DNA from: GCA-2733415 sp965178655
GTDB taxonomy: Bacteria; Bacteroidota; Bacteroidia; Flavobacteriales; Flavobacteriaceae
Direction of reading: 5' to 3'
NCBI GenBank assembly: GCA_965178655.1
Contig: OZ238266.1
Span: 1,674,001-1,738,000 of the forward strand
Length of the DNA stretch: 64,000 nt
Shown: piece after piece, positions 8,117-16,352 of the stretch
How positions within the stretch are numbered: position 1 is the first letter of the stretch
Layout of the letters: every line of letters starts with the position of its first letter
Made by a program: the position numbers and the translations under genes
Notes under the pieces: generated by a model
What the model saw: only the letters and a program-made list of their open reading frames with translations
What the model was told of the DNA's origin: nothing
Databases searched by the model: none

Positions 8117-8716
8117 TTATATGTCTAGCGTAAGTTGTTCGGGAAGTAATCTAAATGATTTTCGATGGTATTTTGTAGCGCCATATTTTTTAATAGCCGC
8201 TCGATGTTCTTTAGTAGGGTAACCTTTATTCTTTTTCCAATTGTACATAGGGTATTCTTCATGAATAGTCTCCATGTAAGTGTCTCGGTATGTTTTTGCT
8301 AATACAGATGCGGCAGCTATGCTAAGGTATTTACCATCACCTTTTATAATAGTTTCAAAAGGAATGTTTTTATAGGGTTTAAACCTGTTGCCATCTACAA
8401 TAATAAATTCAGGCTGTGGTTGTAATTTAGCAATAGCACGTTGCATGGCAGTAATTGATGCGTTTAAGATGTTTATCTGGTCAATTTCATTTTCAAACAC
8501 ATGGCATACTCCAAAAGCGATTGATTCTTTTTCTATACATGGTTTTAATAAAACACGTTTTTTTTCACTAAGCTGTTTAGAATCGTTTAAGATATTGTTT
8601 GTAAAATTTGACGGCAATATAACAGCAGCTGCAGTAACAGGTCCAGCCAAACATCCTCTGCCAGCCTCATCGGTACCGCACTCTATTAGTGTTGATTGAT
8701 AATTTTGTAATAACAT
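8117..8716 (-). CDS. rnhB: Ribonuclease HII
   Basis: Cuts the RNA strand of RNA-DNA hybrids and removes ribonucleotides misincorporated in DNA. It is a 199-residue protein from the ATG at 8716 (MLLQNYQSTLIECG). The five extra residues of the longer reading to 8731 are not needed. The signature GTDEAGRGCLAGPVTAAAV carries the catalytic Asp-Glu pair, followed by LNDSKQLSEKKR, IIVDGNRFKP and KGDGKYLSIAAASVLAKTYRD. The length and all active-site blocks are normal. It is followed by the repeat-rich gap, with its stop only about 20 bases from the second repeat copy. Confidence 0.96.
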   Translation of the reverse strand: MLLQNYQSTLIECGTDEAGRGCLAGPVTAAAVILPSNFTNNILNDSKQLSEKKRVLLKPCIEKESIAFGVCHVFENEIDQINILNASITAMQRAIAKLQPQPEFIIVDGNRFKPYKNIPFETIIKGDGKYLSIAAASVLAKTYRDTYMETIHEEYPMYNWKKNKGYPTKEHRAAIKKYGATKYHRKSFRLLPEQLTLDI

Positions 8717-8849
8717 AATGCTAAAATACAATTTTATAATAGTTAAAAGGATTGTATAAGAGGATTGGTTTTTGTTTTTTTAGGCGGGTTGAAAAAATGA
8801 TAGTAGTTATTTAACATTTATAATAGTGTAGAATTTATATTTTAAGACT

Positions 8850-8857
8850 TACATTTG
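8850..8857 (+). promoter_or_regulatory. Promoter -7 element of the porin gene (TACATTTG)
   Basis: TACATTTG matches TAnnTTTG. It overlaps the first possible ATG at 8859, so that ATG cannot be in the mRNA. This places the true start at the next ATG, 8886. Confidence 0.65.
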
Positions 8858-8885
8858 TATGGTTAATAAATTGAAAAGCATAACG

Positions 8886-10862
8886 ATGAAGTTGTCTCAT
8901 TATTTAGTTATATTATTGTTCTTAAGTGGCTTTACAGCAACTGCTCAAATTGATGGCGGAAGAGATCAAATGCGCGGTTCTTCAAAGGGAATACTATTAG
9001 AAAGTGATTATAGTACGGGTACTGACACTGATTCTAAAACAACTAAGAGTATTAAAATAGATACTAAGGCATCAGATTATAAATTTATATCAGAATTATC
9101 AGATACCACATATGTAGATACTACACTAAGTATTAAAAAAGAGTTTAGACATAATTATTTGCGTAAAGATTATTTTGAATTACTTCCGTTTTCAAATACA
9201 GGACAAGCATTTAATCGTTTGGGATATGATTTTATTTCTAAAAATAATACCTTCTCACTATTTGTTGCCCAAGCAAAACAGCATGATTTTAAAAAAGCAT
9301 CAGACATTAGTTATTATCATGTGGCTACACCATTAACCGAATTGTTTTTAAAAACAACATTTGAGCAAGGACAATTGGCCGAAGGATTCTTTACAGTAAA
9401 CACTACGCCACAATTTAATATAGCAGTAAGCTATAAAGGATTACGCTCTCTAGGAACATATAGGCATGCTAAAACAAATTCATCACAATTTATAACAGCG
9501 CTCAGTTATAACACTAAAAATGAACGATATAAGATAAAAGCACACATGTCTTTTCAAAGTTTAGAAAACCAAGAAAACGGAGGGCTTACCGAAACGTCTT
9601 TACTGTCGTTTAAAAATAAAGATGAAGAGTTTGATGATCGCTCTAGGTTTGAAGTAAATTTTGAAGATGCTACAAATGAATTGTCTTCAAAGCGATTTTA
9701 TGTTTCACAAGAGTACAATTTAATTAAGCAACAAGATTCACTAGCAAACAATAGGCTGTCTGTTGGATACACTGCGTCTTTAGAGGATAAGAAGTATAAT
9801 TATAACCAAGCATCAGCTCATGATTTTTTTGGAGCATCTTTTCTACCTAGTATTGCGGACGAAGTGCGTTTAGAACAATTTGTAAACAAGGCACATGTGT
9901 CATACTCAAACCAATCAATAGGAATTTTAAAATCGCATATTGCATATACCGATTATAATTATGGGTATAATAGTATTGTAGTGTTTGATTCTGAAATAAT
10001 TAAAAATCGTTTAAAAAGCGGATTTACAACATATGGTATCAGTTACAATAAAACGAGTAATAAATTACAGGTTTCAGCTAATGGATTACTAAACTTAACA
10101 AGTAATACTCCAGGAAAACTATTAAACGCTACAGTATTGTATAGTCCAACGGAAAAACTAGATCTTAAAGGGAGCATTCAGTTAAAAGAAGCGCTTCCAG
10201 ATTTTAATTTTCGATTATTTCAGAGCGATTATAAAAACTATAACTGGTATAGTCCAGATATGAAATTGGAGCATACAAATAGTGCGCAACTGGTGTTAGA
10301 TGCCAAAAAAATTGGAACTTTTACAGCAAATCATACTGTATTAAAAAACTATACTTATTTTGGGTTAACTCCTGCTAACACTGTTGTTTCTCCAATGCAA
10401 GAGCTGAATGAAATAAAGTATTTAAAACTAACCGCTTATAAGGAGTTTGTATATGGAAAGTTTGCTTTAAATAATACGGTGCAATATCAAAAAGTAAGTC
10501 AACAAAATCAGGTGCTACATGTTCCAGAATGGTTGCTTAGGAGTACGGTGTATTTTACAGATAGTCTGTTTGGTGATAACTTGTTTTTACAAACGGGGCT
10601 TACGTTTCAGTACTTTTCAGCATACAACATGAATGCGTATGACCCGGTATTGTCATCTTTTTATAGTCAGTCAAACGCAATATATGGCGCATACCCAAGG
10701 ATAGATTTCTTTATAAATGCCAAAGTTAGAAACGCAAGAATTTATCTAAAGGCAGAGCATTTAAATTCGAGTTTTACAGGTAACAATTTTTATAGTGCGC
10801 CAAATTACCCGTATAGAGATTTCTCTATTCGTTTTGGACTGGTGTGGGATTTCTTTTTATAG
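8886..10862 (+). CDS. Putative outer-membrane porin (Porin_10-like)
   Basis: The ATG at 8886 gives 658 residues starting MKLSHYLVILLFLSGF with cleavage after TATAQ, so the protein is exported. The mature sequence is an alternating-residue beta-barrel pattern with many Tyr/Phe/Asn strands. It contains the segments HNYLRKDYFELLPFSNTGQ and, at the end, FYSAPNYPYRDFSIRFGLVW, closing on an aromatic residue as outer-membrane barrels do. This layout fits the 'putative porin' family of Bacteroidota (Porin_10). No plug or TonB-box domain is present, so it is not a TonB receptor. The substrate is unknown. The start is set by the promoter element that overlaps the upstream ATG. Confidence 0.85.
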   Translation: MKLSHYLVILLFLSGFTATAQIDGGRDQMRGSSKGILLESDYSTGTDTDSKTTKSIKIDTKASDYKFISELSDTTYVDTTLSIKKEFRHNYLRKDYFELLPFSNTGQAFNRLGYDFISKNNTFSLFVAQAKQHDFKKASDISYYHVATPLTELFLKTTFEQGQLAEGFFTVNTTPQFNIAVSYKGLRSLGTYRHAKTNSSQFITALSYNTKNERYKIKAHMSFQSLENQENGGLTETSLLSFKNKDEEFDDRSRFEVNFEDATNELSSKRFYVSQEYNLIKQQDSLANNRLSVGYTASLEDKKYNYNQASAHDFFGASFLPSIADEVRLEQFVNKAHVSYSNQSIGILKSHIAYTDYNYGYNSIVVFDSEIIKNRLKSGFTTYGISYNKTSNKLQVSANGLLNLTSNTPGKLLNATVLYSPTEKLDLKGSIQLKEALPDFNFRLFQSDYKNYNWYSPDMKLEHTNSAQLVLDAKKIGTFTANHTVLKNYTYFGLTPANTVVSPMQELNEIKYLKLTAYKEFVYGKFALNNTVQYQKVSQQNQVLHVPEWLLRSTVYFTDSLFGDNLFLQTGLTFQYFSAYNMNAYDPVLSSFYSQSNAIYGAYPRIDFFINAKVRNARIYLKAEHLNSSFTGNNFYSAPNYPYRDFSIRFGLVWDFFL

Positions 10863-10865
10863 TGC

Positions 10866-11954
10866 TTATTTGTTAATAAACGCTGCAAGTAAACTATGAA
10901 AATGATGCACTCCTTTTTCCATATTAGGAGAAAAACGACCAGTATTATAGAACCTTGATTGTAGCCCTTTTTGTACGCCTTCAACCACAAACTCATCTTC
11001 ACGTTCTACTTTATCTAATAAAGCTCCTGCGCCACTATTAAGTTTAGTTTTATCATAAACATAAGTGATAAAAGAAACTTTAGTTTTGTTAATACTTAAT
11101 GGTTTTATAATGTTAATAGATAAGCCCCAAGGATAAAAGTTAAACATCATATTTGGGAAAATCCAATAATAGTAGGCAGCAACATTGCGTCCGTAATCAA
11201 TATGATCTTTAGGTAAGTCAAACGTTTCTTCGGCACCTTCGGCATATCCAATTTGTAAGTTTACATGGTCATAGACCTCGGTAGTATAGCTTCCGTAGTC
11301 TAGTGCATTGTTTAGATCTTCATGCACAAACGGAATGTGGAAACCTTCCAAGTAATTATCGCAATATAAAGCCCAATGACAATTTACAATATAGTCTTTG
11401 TTTAAAGAGGTGTCTGGCTTAAATTCATGTAGTGGTAAAAAACCAATACGTTCATTCATGGTCTTTAACACGGCATCAAAATCAAATTCAGGATCTAGTC
11501 CTACAAAAAGGTGTCCTCCTAATTTTTTAATATCAAACTTATGTAAATGATCACATGGTCTAGGGAAGTCTTCAGCTTCTGTAAACTCAGGCATTTTTTT
11601 AAAGCTACCGTCTAATCCAAAACGCCTACCATGATACATACAGATTAGGTGTTTCGTTTTTCCGGGGTTATGAACTACTATATTTCCGCGATGTGTACAT
11701 ACGTTTGTAAGGCACTTAATGTCGTCATTTTTATCACGAACAACCAATAGTGGCTCGGTTAAGTAGCTGTCTAGTAGTACAAAGGGATATACGCTCTCTG
11801 TTAGTGGTACTAGGCTATTTTCATCGCCAATCCATTGCCATGATTTTACAAAAACCTTTTCTTTAAGTGCATCAAAAACCTCTTGACTTTTATAAAATGA
11901 GGCAGGTAATGTTTCTGCTTTTTTAATATCGGGGTTTATATAATAGTCTTTCAT
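10866..11954 (-). CDS. Rieske-type aromatic-ring-hydroxylating oxygenase, alpha subunit
   Basis: A 362-residue protein with a Rieske [2Fe-2S] site, C86-T-H88-RG and C105-MY-H108-GRRF, followed by the SRPBCC catalytic domain with the mononuclear-iron motif NYLEGFH196-IPFVH201-EDL. Such enzymes use O2 and electrons from a reductase for hydroxylation or demethylation. The overall pattern is closest to choline/glycine-betaine-type Rieske monooxygenases, but the substrate cannot be read from the sequence. Its ATG overlaps the stop of the APC permease by 4 bases (ATGA), which predicts translational coupling and an imported amine or amino acid as substrate. No ferredoxin or reductase gene is adjacent. 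Confidence 0.88.
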   Translation of the reverse strand: MKDYYINPDIKKAETLPASFYKSQEVFDALKEKVFVKSWQWIGDENSLVPLTESVYPFVLLDSYLTEPLLVVRDKNDDIKCLTNVCTHRGNIVVHNPGKTKHLICMYHGRRFGLDGSFKKMPEFTEAEDFPRPCDHLHKFDIKKLGGHLFVGLDPEFDFDAVLKTMNERIGFLPLHEFKPDTSLNKDYIVNCHWALYCDNYLEGFHIPFVHEDLNNALDYGSYTTEVYDHVNLQIGYAEGAEETFDLPKDHIDYGRNVAAYYYWIFPNMMFNFYPWGLSINIIKPLSINKTKVSFITYVYDKTKLNSGAGALLDKVEREDEFVVEGVQKGLQSRFYNTGRFSPNMEKGVHHFHSLLAAFINK

Positions 11955-13246
11955 GGCGTGTTGTTTTTTTTAAGTAATACATAAAACGGAATACCTAGCA
12001 TAAGTAGTAGGAAGCCCCAAAATACAATTTCTTGTCCGCAGCCAATGATAATCCAAATAGAAAAGCAAAAAGCAAACAAGGCAGTCATTATTTTTGTAGT
12101 AATTTTTTTTTGCTTGGTTTGGTATAATAAAATAGCAAAGCTAGCAGTAGAAAATAAATATGGTGTTAATACAGATAATGTAGAGAGCTTCATCATAAAG
12201 GTAAAGGCTTCTACTAAACTCTTAGAGTAGTTTATTAGCATTAGTGCAGAAACTAAAACACTAGAGAGTATAATTCCTGTTATTGGTGAGTTGTGTTTGT
12301 TTTGTTTTCTAAAAATGGCAGGAAATAGCTTGTCTTTAGCCGCTGCCATTGGAATTTGTCCTTGAATTAAAATCCAGCCGTTTAAAGCGCCTAAAGTAGC
12401 AACTATAGCTCCTGCAGCAACAAAATATCGTGCAGAATCTCCCCATATTAGTGCTGCAGTATCGGCAAAAGGTGCTGTTGATTTTGCAAGTACATCAGGC
12501 GGTATAATGCCCATAATAGCTATAGAGCTTAATATATATACAATGGCTGTAATACTGGTTCCGAATACGGTTGCTTTTTTAATGTTTTTTTCAGGATTTT
12601 TAATGTTAGCGCTCGGAATAGTGGCGCTTTCCATGCCTAAAAAAGCAAATAAAGTAAGGGTAGTTGTAGCTGTTATTGCAGAAAAATGACTTGTGCCACT
12701 ACTGTTAAAAACAGTGAAATGATTAAAGTCTATATAGAATATTCCAACAAGTCCAATTAAAATAATTGGTGCTATTTTTAACACTGTTGTAATGAGTTGT
12801 ATAGCAACAATTGTTTTGAGTTGCTTTGAGTTGACCCATGTAAATAACCAAATAAAAAATAGGCCGGTAGCAATAGCTGCAATAGTATTTGTGCCTAGTA
12901 TAGGAAAAAAGACTTCTAGGTACCCAACAAGGGCAACTGCTATAGCAGCATTTGTACACCAGATAGAAATCCAGTAGCCCCAAGCAACCAAATATGCTGG
13001 AAATTCGCCAAGACCTAACTTTGTATATGCGTAAGGACCTCCGGAGGTTTGTGGTGCTAATTTACCTAAACCGCCAAAAACTAAGGCAAGAGATATTGCG
13101 CCTAAGGTAGCGCAAAGCCAACCTATTAAACTAATACCGCCATATAACGCTAATGTTGATGGTAACAAGAATATTCCTGATCCAATCATATTCCCTACTA
13201 CTAGAGATGTGCTAGACCAGAATCCTATTTTTTTTGAATTTCCGAT
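11951..13246 (-). CDS. APC-family amino acid/amine permease with a non-standard start
   Basis: An inner-membrane transporter with about 12 membrane segments and the APC first-helix motif VVGNMIGSGIFLLPSTLA. It resembles the AdiC/PotE/CadB branch, so it may be an antiporter of amino acids or amines. The first ATG in frame (13189) falls inside helix 1, at the M of GNMIGSG. Upstream, the frame reads NSKKIGFWSSTSLVVGN, the typical family N-terminus, and stays open back to a stop at about 13271-13273 without any ATG, GTG or TTG. I placed the start at an in-frame ATC (13246), giving MGNSKKIGFW and 431 residues. An ATA at 13249 is the alternative. It overlaps the Rieske gene downstream by 4 bases and starts just after the yceI stop. 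Confidence 0.85.
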   Translation of the reverse strand: MGNSKKIGFWSSTSLVVGNMIGSGIFLLPSTLALYGGISLIGWLCATLGAISLALVFGGLGKLAPQTSGGPYAYTKLGLGEFPAYLVAWGYWISIWCTNAAIAVALVGYLEVFFPILGTNTIAAIATGLFFIWLFTWVNSKQLKTIVAIQLITTVLKIAPIILIGLVGIFYIDFNHFTVFNSSGTSHFSAITATTTLTLFAFLGMESATIPSANIKNPEKNIKKATVFGTSITAIVYILSSIAIMGIIPPDVLAKSTAPFADTAALIWGDSARYFVAAGAIVATLGALNGWILIQGQIPMAAAKDKLFPAIFRKQNKHNSPITGIILSSVLVSALMLINYSKSLVEAFTFMMKLSTLSVLTPYLFSTASFAILLYQTKQKKITTKIMTALFAFCFSIWIIIGCGQEIVFWGFLLLMLGIPFYVLLKKNNTP

Positions 13247-13262
13247 TATAGTGAGTGTTGTA

Positions 13263-13892
13263 TTAGTTGTTTAGAATTGTGGTAGCACTAATACTAACAT
13301 CTTCCCATGTTCTACTAATACCATCTTCACCCTTGTGTAATAACTTACAAGCGTTATGGAAAGTTTTAAATGCCTTATTGGTTTTCCAAGCCATTAAATC
13401 TTTAATGGTTCCGTTAAGAGTAACATTGTTTCCATCAATTTGATAAGTCATTGGAACGGGTATTGTTACGTTATTCATTTTTAGATGCAGAACCATGGTA
13501 CCTTCCTTTTCATTACCCATGATATCGTAAAAGCGTCCAGAAAGCAATTGGGTGTCTTTCATCATTCCAAAAAATAATTGCTGAATTTTTGTGTCGCGAC
13601 TTTCATCTTTAGAGAAAAGACTTGTAACCGGAATATCAAATGTAAGATTTGCAAAAGCCCCTTGTTTGGTGTCGCTTTTAATTTTGTTTGTAAATTTTAT
13701 ACTTGTAAAAATTCCTTTTACAGGTGTTTTTGCAGTTGTTTTATAGGCAGTCCAATGAATTTTAGTGGCCATTGGATTAACGCTAAAAGTAGTTTGTGCG
13801 TTGTTTGGTAATATTGCCTCTTGCTTCTCTGATTTTTTACAAGAGAAAAAGAGTACTAAGCATATTGCTAAAAGAGAAATTGACTTTTTCAT
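13263..13892 (-). CDS. YceI-family lipoprotein
   Basis: A 209-residue protein with a lipoprotein signal peptide (MKKSISLLAICLVLFFSC, lipidated Cys18). The rest is a YceI-like lipocalin fold: TKIHWTAYKTTAKTPVKGIF, DTKQGAFANLTFDIPVTSL, SRDTKIQQLFFGMM, and the later LNGTIKDLMAWKTNKAFKTF. YceI-like proteins bind isoprenoid or other lipids in the periplasm. The ligand here is unknown. It follows the acyl-CoA-binding protein by 20 bases and precedes the permease, so it is probably part of the long minus-strand unit. Confidence 0.9.
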   Translation of the reverse strand: MKKSISLLAICLVLFFSCKKSEKQEAILPNNAQTTFSVNPMATKIHWTAYKTTAKTPVKGIFTSIKFTNKIKSDTKQGAFANLTFDIPVTSLFSKDESRDTKIQQLFFGMMKDTQLLSGRFYDIMGNEKEGTMVLHLKMNNVTIPVPMTYQIDGNNVTLNGTIKDLMAWKTNKAFKTFHNACKLLHKGEDGISRTWEDVSISATTILNN

Positions 13893-13912
13893 AGAAACCG
13901 ATTTTTAATTAA

Positions 13913-14212
13913 TTAAACAAAACCAATGTCAACGTTGTACTTTTTAATAGTATCGTTGACTAACTCAATATAGGCTAATTTAGCATCATCTGGGGATAGA
14001 TCCTTAATTTGTAACAGGGCATTCATCTTAAAAGCATTTCGTAACTCAACAGGGTCATTAGATGAGTAAAAAGCTGTATGATGAACAGTTGCTTGTTTGT
14101 AATAAGCATAAAACTTTAAGCGTAAGTCAACAGGAATCTGAACATTGTCCATTTCATTAGCAACTTTAAATGCTTTTAAAAAACGATTATGTAAATCGGT
14201 TGTATTACTCAT
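13913..14212 (-). CDS. Acyl-CoA-binding protein
   Basis: A 99-residue cytoplasmic helical protein. The family motif appears as LRLKFYAYYKQATV (residues 24-37) and later AFKMNALLQIKDLSPDDAKLAYIELV, which corresponds to the WxAWxxLxGMSxxEAMxxYI segment of ACBPs. The second half is less conserved than in eukaryotic homologues, since the usual tryptophans are replaced. It binds long-chain acyl-CoA and so can buffer and deliver acyl groups. Its start overlaps the end of psd by 8 bases, which places it directly in a phospholipid operon with cdsA and psd. Confidence 0.85.
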   Translation of the reverse strand: MSNTTDLHNRFLKAFKVANEMDNVQIPVDLRLKFYAYYKQATVHHTAFYSSNDPVELRNAFKMNALLQIKDLSPDDAKLAYIELVNDTIKKYNVDIGFV

Positions 14213-14858
14213 TTATTGCTACAATTGTTTCGCCTCCTTTTACAACATCATTTAATTTTACGTTTAATTTTGTGCCAACTGGTAAAAATAAATCTACCCT
14301 TGATCCAAACTTAATAAATCCTGCATCTGTTCCTTGAACCACTTGCATGCCTTCTTTTGCGTAATTTACAATTCTTTTTGCTAATGCACCTGCTATTTGT
14401 CTATAAAGTATTTCTCCAAAGGTATTATTTTCAATAACAATGGTTGTACGTTCATTTTCTTCAGAAGCCTTAGGGTGCCATGCTACTAAAAATTTACCAG
14501 GATGGTATTTGCTAAACTTAACTAATCCGCTTAGGGCATATCGGGTAACATGAACATTAATTGGAGACATGAAAATAGACACTTGAAGTCTATTGTCTTT
14601 AAAATATTCTTTTTCAAAAACCTCTTCAATAACAACAACTTTTCCGTCAACAGGAGCAATAAGGTGTGCCTCATTTTGAATTGTGTTACGTGTTGGGTTT
14701 CTAAAAAATTGTAATACAATTATTAATAGAGAAAAAGTAATACCGTATATAAGGTATTGTGCAATACTATTGGTAATAACGTATTCTGTAGCTAAAAATA
14801 TTGTTACAACAATAAAAAGTGTAGCTAAAATTATTCGGTGTCCTTCTTTATGAAACAT
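14205..14858 (-). CDS. psd: Phosphatidylserine decarboxylase proenzyme (short, archaeal-type)
   Basis: Makes phosphatidylethanolamine from phosphatidylserine at the inner membrane. The 217-residue protein has two N-terminal membrane helices (about residues 8-52), APVDGKVVVIEE with the catalytic Asp71, NVHVTRYALSG with His103, and the self-cleavage site KFGS186-RVDLFLPVG, where the serine becomes the pyruvoyl group. The FGSRVD site and ~220-residue length are those of the short PSD class. It overlaps cdsA by 11 bases upstream and the ACBP gene by 8 bases downstream. Confidence 0.95.
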   Translation of the reverse strand: MFHKEGHRIILATLFIVVTIFLATEYVITNSIAQYLIYGITFSLLIIVLQFFRNPTRNTIQNEAHLIAPVDGKVVVIEEVFEKEYFKDNRLQVSIFMSPINVHVTRYALSGLVKFSKYHPGKFLVAWHPKASEENERTTIVIENNTFGEILYRQIAGALAKRIVNYAKEGMQVVQGTDAGFIKFGSRVDLFLPVGTKLNVKLNDVVKGGETIVAINE

Positions 14859-15663
14859 AGTTAATTATTTGAAAGTATAAATATATAAATGGCGCAACAA
14901 AAAGCAGACTATCTAATCGGTCTAAAAATCCGCCGTGTCCGGGAATTAGATTACTGCTGTCTTTTATGTCTGCTTCGCGTTTAAATTTTGAGGCAACCAG
15001 GTCTCCTATAGAACCAAAAATGGTGCAAATAAGACTGGTAATAACCCAGTGTGTTAAGCTAAGTGTGTTACTAGTGTATGATATTACTACTGCTGTTAAA
15101 ACACCAAATAATAGTCCTCCAAAAAACCCTTCAATGGTTTTTTTAGGGGATATTTTTTCAAACAACTTTCGTTTACCAAAATTCTTCCCAACCAAATAAG
15201 CAAATGTGTCATTAGCCCATATAATACTAAAAATTCCTAGTAAGATAATAGGGTTATATTGTTGGTCAAAGACACTTGGTATAAGTGCAATTAGTCCAAG
15301 CGGTATGCTAACATAGAGTAGTGGTAGTTGCTGTTTTAAAATTGTATTCTGACTAGTGTTTTGTAGTTTGAATAGTTTGTATGATAAGTATACGTGAGAT
15401 ATGGCAGCAATTATTGCAAAAATAATATACACACGTTCTAAACCTGAAGTTGTATTTTGAAATCCGATAAAATAAAATAAGAAAGCAAGTTGTATGTAGG
15501 CACGTACACCTTTTATTTTCATAATTCTATTGAGTTCCCAGCAAGAGATTATGGCAAATAAAAAAAGTAATAAAGTAAAAGCCTGACTTGAAAAAAACAA
15601 AGCAGCTAAAAGCAGTACTACATAGGCAAGTCCGGAGATTGCACGGATTAACGTTTCATTCAT
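14848..15663 (-). CDS. cdsA: Phosphatidate cytidylyltransferase
   Basis: Makes CDP-diacylglycerol from phosphatidate and CTP, the branch point for all phospholipids. It is a 271-residue membrane protein with about eight hydrophobic segments. The C-terminal signature reads LIPGHGGFLDRLDSLLFVAP, matching the CDS family pattern, preceded by SIIWANDTFAYLVGKNFGKRKL, SPKKTIEGFFGG and GDLVASKFKREADIKD. It is translated 1 base after the LUD gene and overlaps psd, so the three genes form one operon. Confidence 0.96.
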   Translation of the reverse strand: MNETLIRAISGLAYVVLLLAALFFSSQAFTLLLFLFAIISCWELNRIMKIKGVRAYIQLAFLFYFIGFQNTTSGLERVYIIFAIIAAISHVYLSYKLFKLQNTSQNTILKQQLPLLYVSIPLGLIALIPSVFDQQYNPIILLGIFSIIWANDTFAYLVGKNFGKRKLFEKISPKKTIEGFFGGLLFGVLTAVVISYTSNTLSLTHWVITSLICTIFGSIGDLVASKFKREADIKDSSNLIPGHGGFLDRLDSLLFVAPFIYLYFQIINYVS

Positions 15664-15664
15664 G

Positions 15665-16264
15665 TTATAAATCTTCTAATAGTAGCAAATATAGGTTTTT
15701 TGTACTACTTCCGTACGACATAAAATCGTTTTCTTTTGATGAGGTTTCGAAATGTTTTAACGTAGTAATATTACTAGGTAACTGTTTCTGATGGTGCTTT
15801 TTAATTGTTTGCAGTCCTTCGCTAATAGTACTCTTTAGTTGGCTTGTTGTCGCAAACAAAATAAAGTTATTAGGGAGTTCATTTAATTTTTGCTCTTTTA
15901 TTTGATTAGAAGAGATTAAAATAGATCCTTTGTCTGCAATTAAACTTTCGCAGGCTGTAAAGAAAAATGAAGGCTTATCTTTGCTATACTTTAAATCGAG
16001 GGTTTTAACAAGTGTTTTTAAAGTGTCATTATAACATAAAACGTTGCTATCTTCCCAGCTATTCTCATTTAAGATAGCGTTAAAATATTTTAATAATTCT
16101 GTGTTGTTTTCACAATAAATAAATTTCCCTCCATTAGCCATAAAGTTATATGTAAACTGCTCGTCAATAGGAAGGTCAGTTTTGGGCATATATTTTCCGG
16201 ACTCGCCTTTATTGCTCGAATTTTTATGGTCTGTTTTTTTGAAAAATTTTTTAAAAATCCTCAT
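15665..16264 (-). CDS. LUD-domain protein (LutC/YkgG-like)
   Basis: A 199-residue protein. After a basic start (MRIFKKFFKKTDHKN), it shows the LUD-type fold: FIYCENNTELLKYFNAIL, FTACESLIADKGSILISS, NNFILFATTSQLKSTISEGL and a C-terminal YLLLLEDL. LutC-like proteins belong to lactate-oxidation complexes with LutA and LutB, but neither is nearby. It is instead locked between ftsH and cdsA, an order I believe is common in Flavobacteriia, so a role outside lactate use is likely. It is probably the first gene of the cdsA-psd unit, after an AT-rich hairpin that separates it from ftsH. Confidence 0.8.
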   Translation of the reverse strand: MRIFKKFFKKTDHKNSSNKGESGKYMPKTDLPIDEQFTYNFMANGGKFIYCENNTELLKYFNAILNENSWEDSNVLCYNDTLKTLVKTLDLKYSKDKPSFFFTACESLIADKGSILISSNQIKEQKLNELPNNFILFATTSQLKSTISEGLQTIKKHHQKQLPSNITTLKHFETSSKENDFMSYGSSTKNLYLLLLEDL

Positions 16265-16299
16265 TAAAAGGGAAGTGGTTTTGTGCTAAGTACCAAATA

Positions 16300-16344
16300 T
16301 ATAAAAAACTTAATGTAATTGTGTGTTAAATTAAGTTTTTTATA
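16300..16344 (-). terminator. AT-rich hairpin between ftsH and the LUD gene
   Basis: A perfect 15-base inverted repeat (16300-16314 with 16330-16344) around a 15-base loop. Its last arm on the minus strand is ATTAAGTTTTTTATA reading away from the LUD start. It could terminate or attenuate transcripts between ftsH and the LUD-cdsA-psd genes. Confidence 0.45.
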
Positions 16345-16352
16345 AGGTAGGT

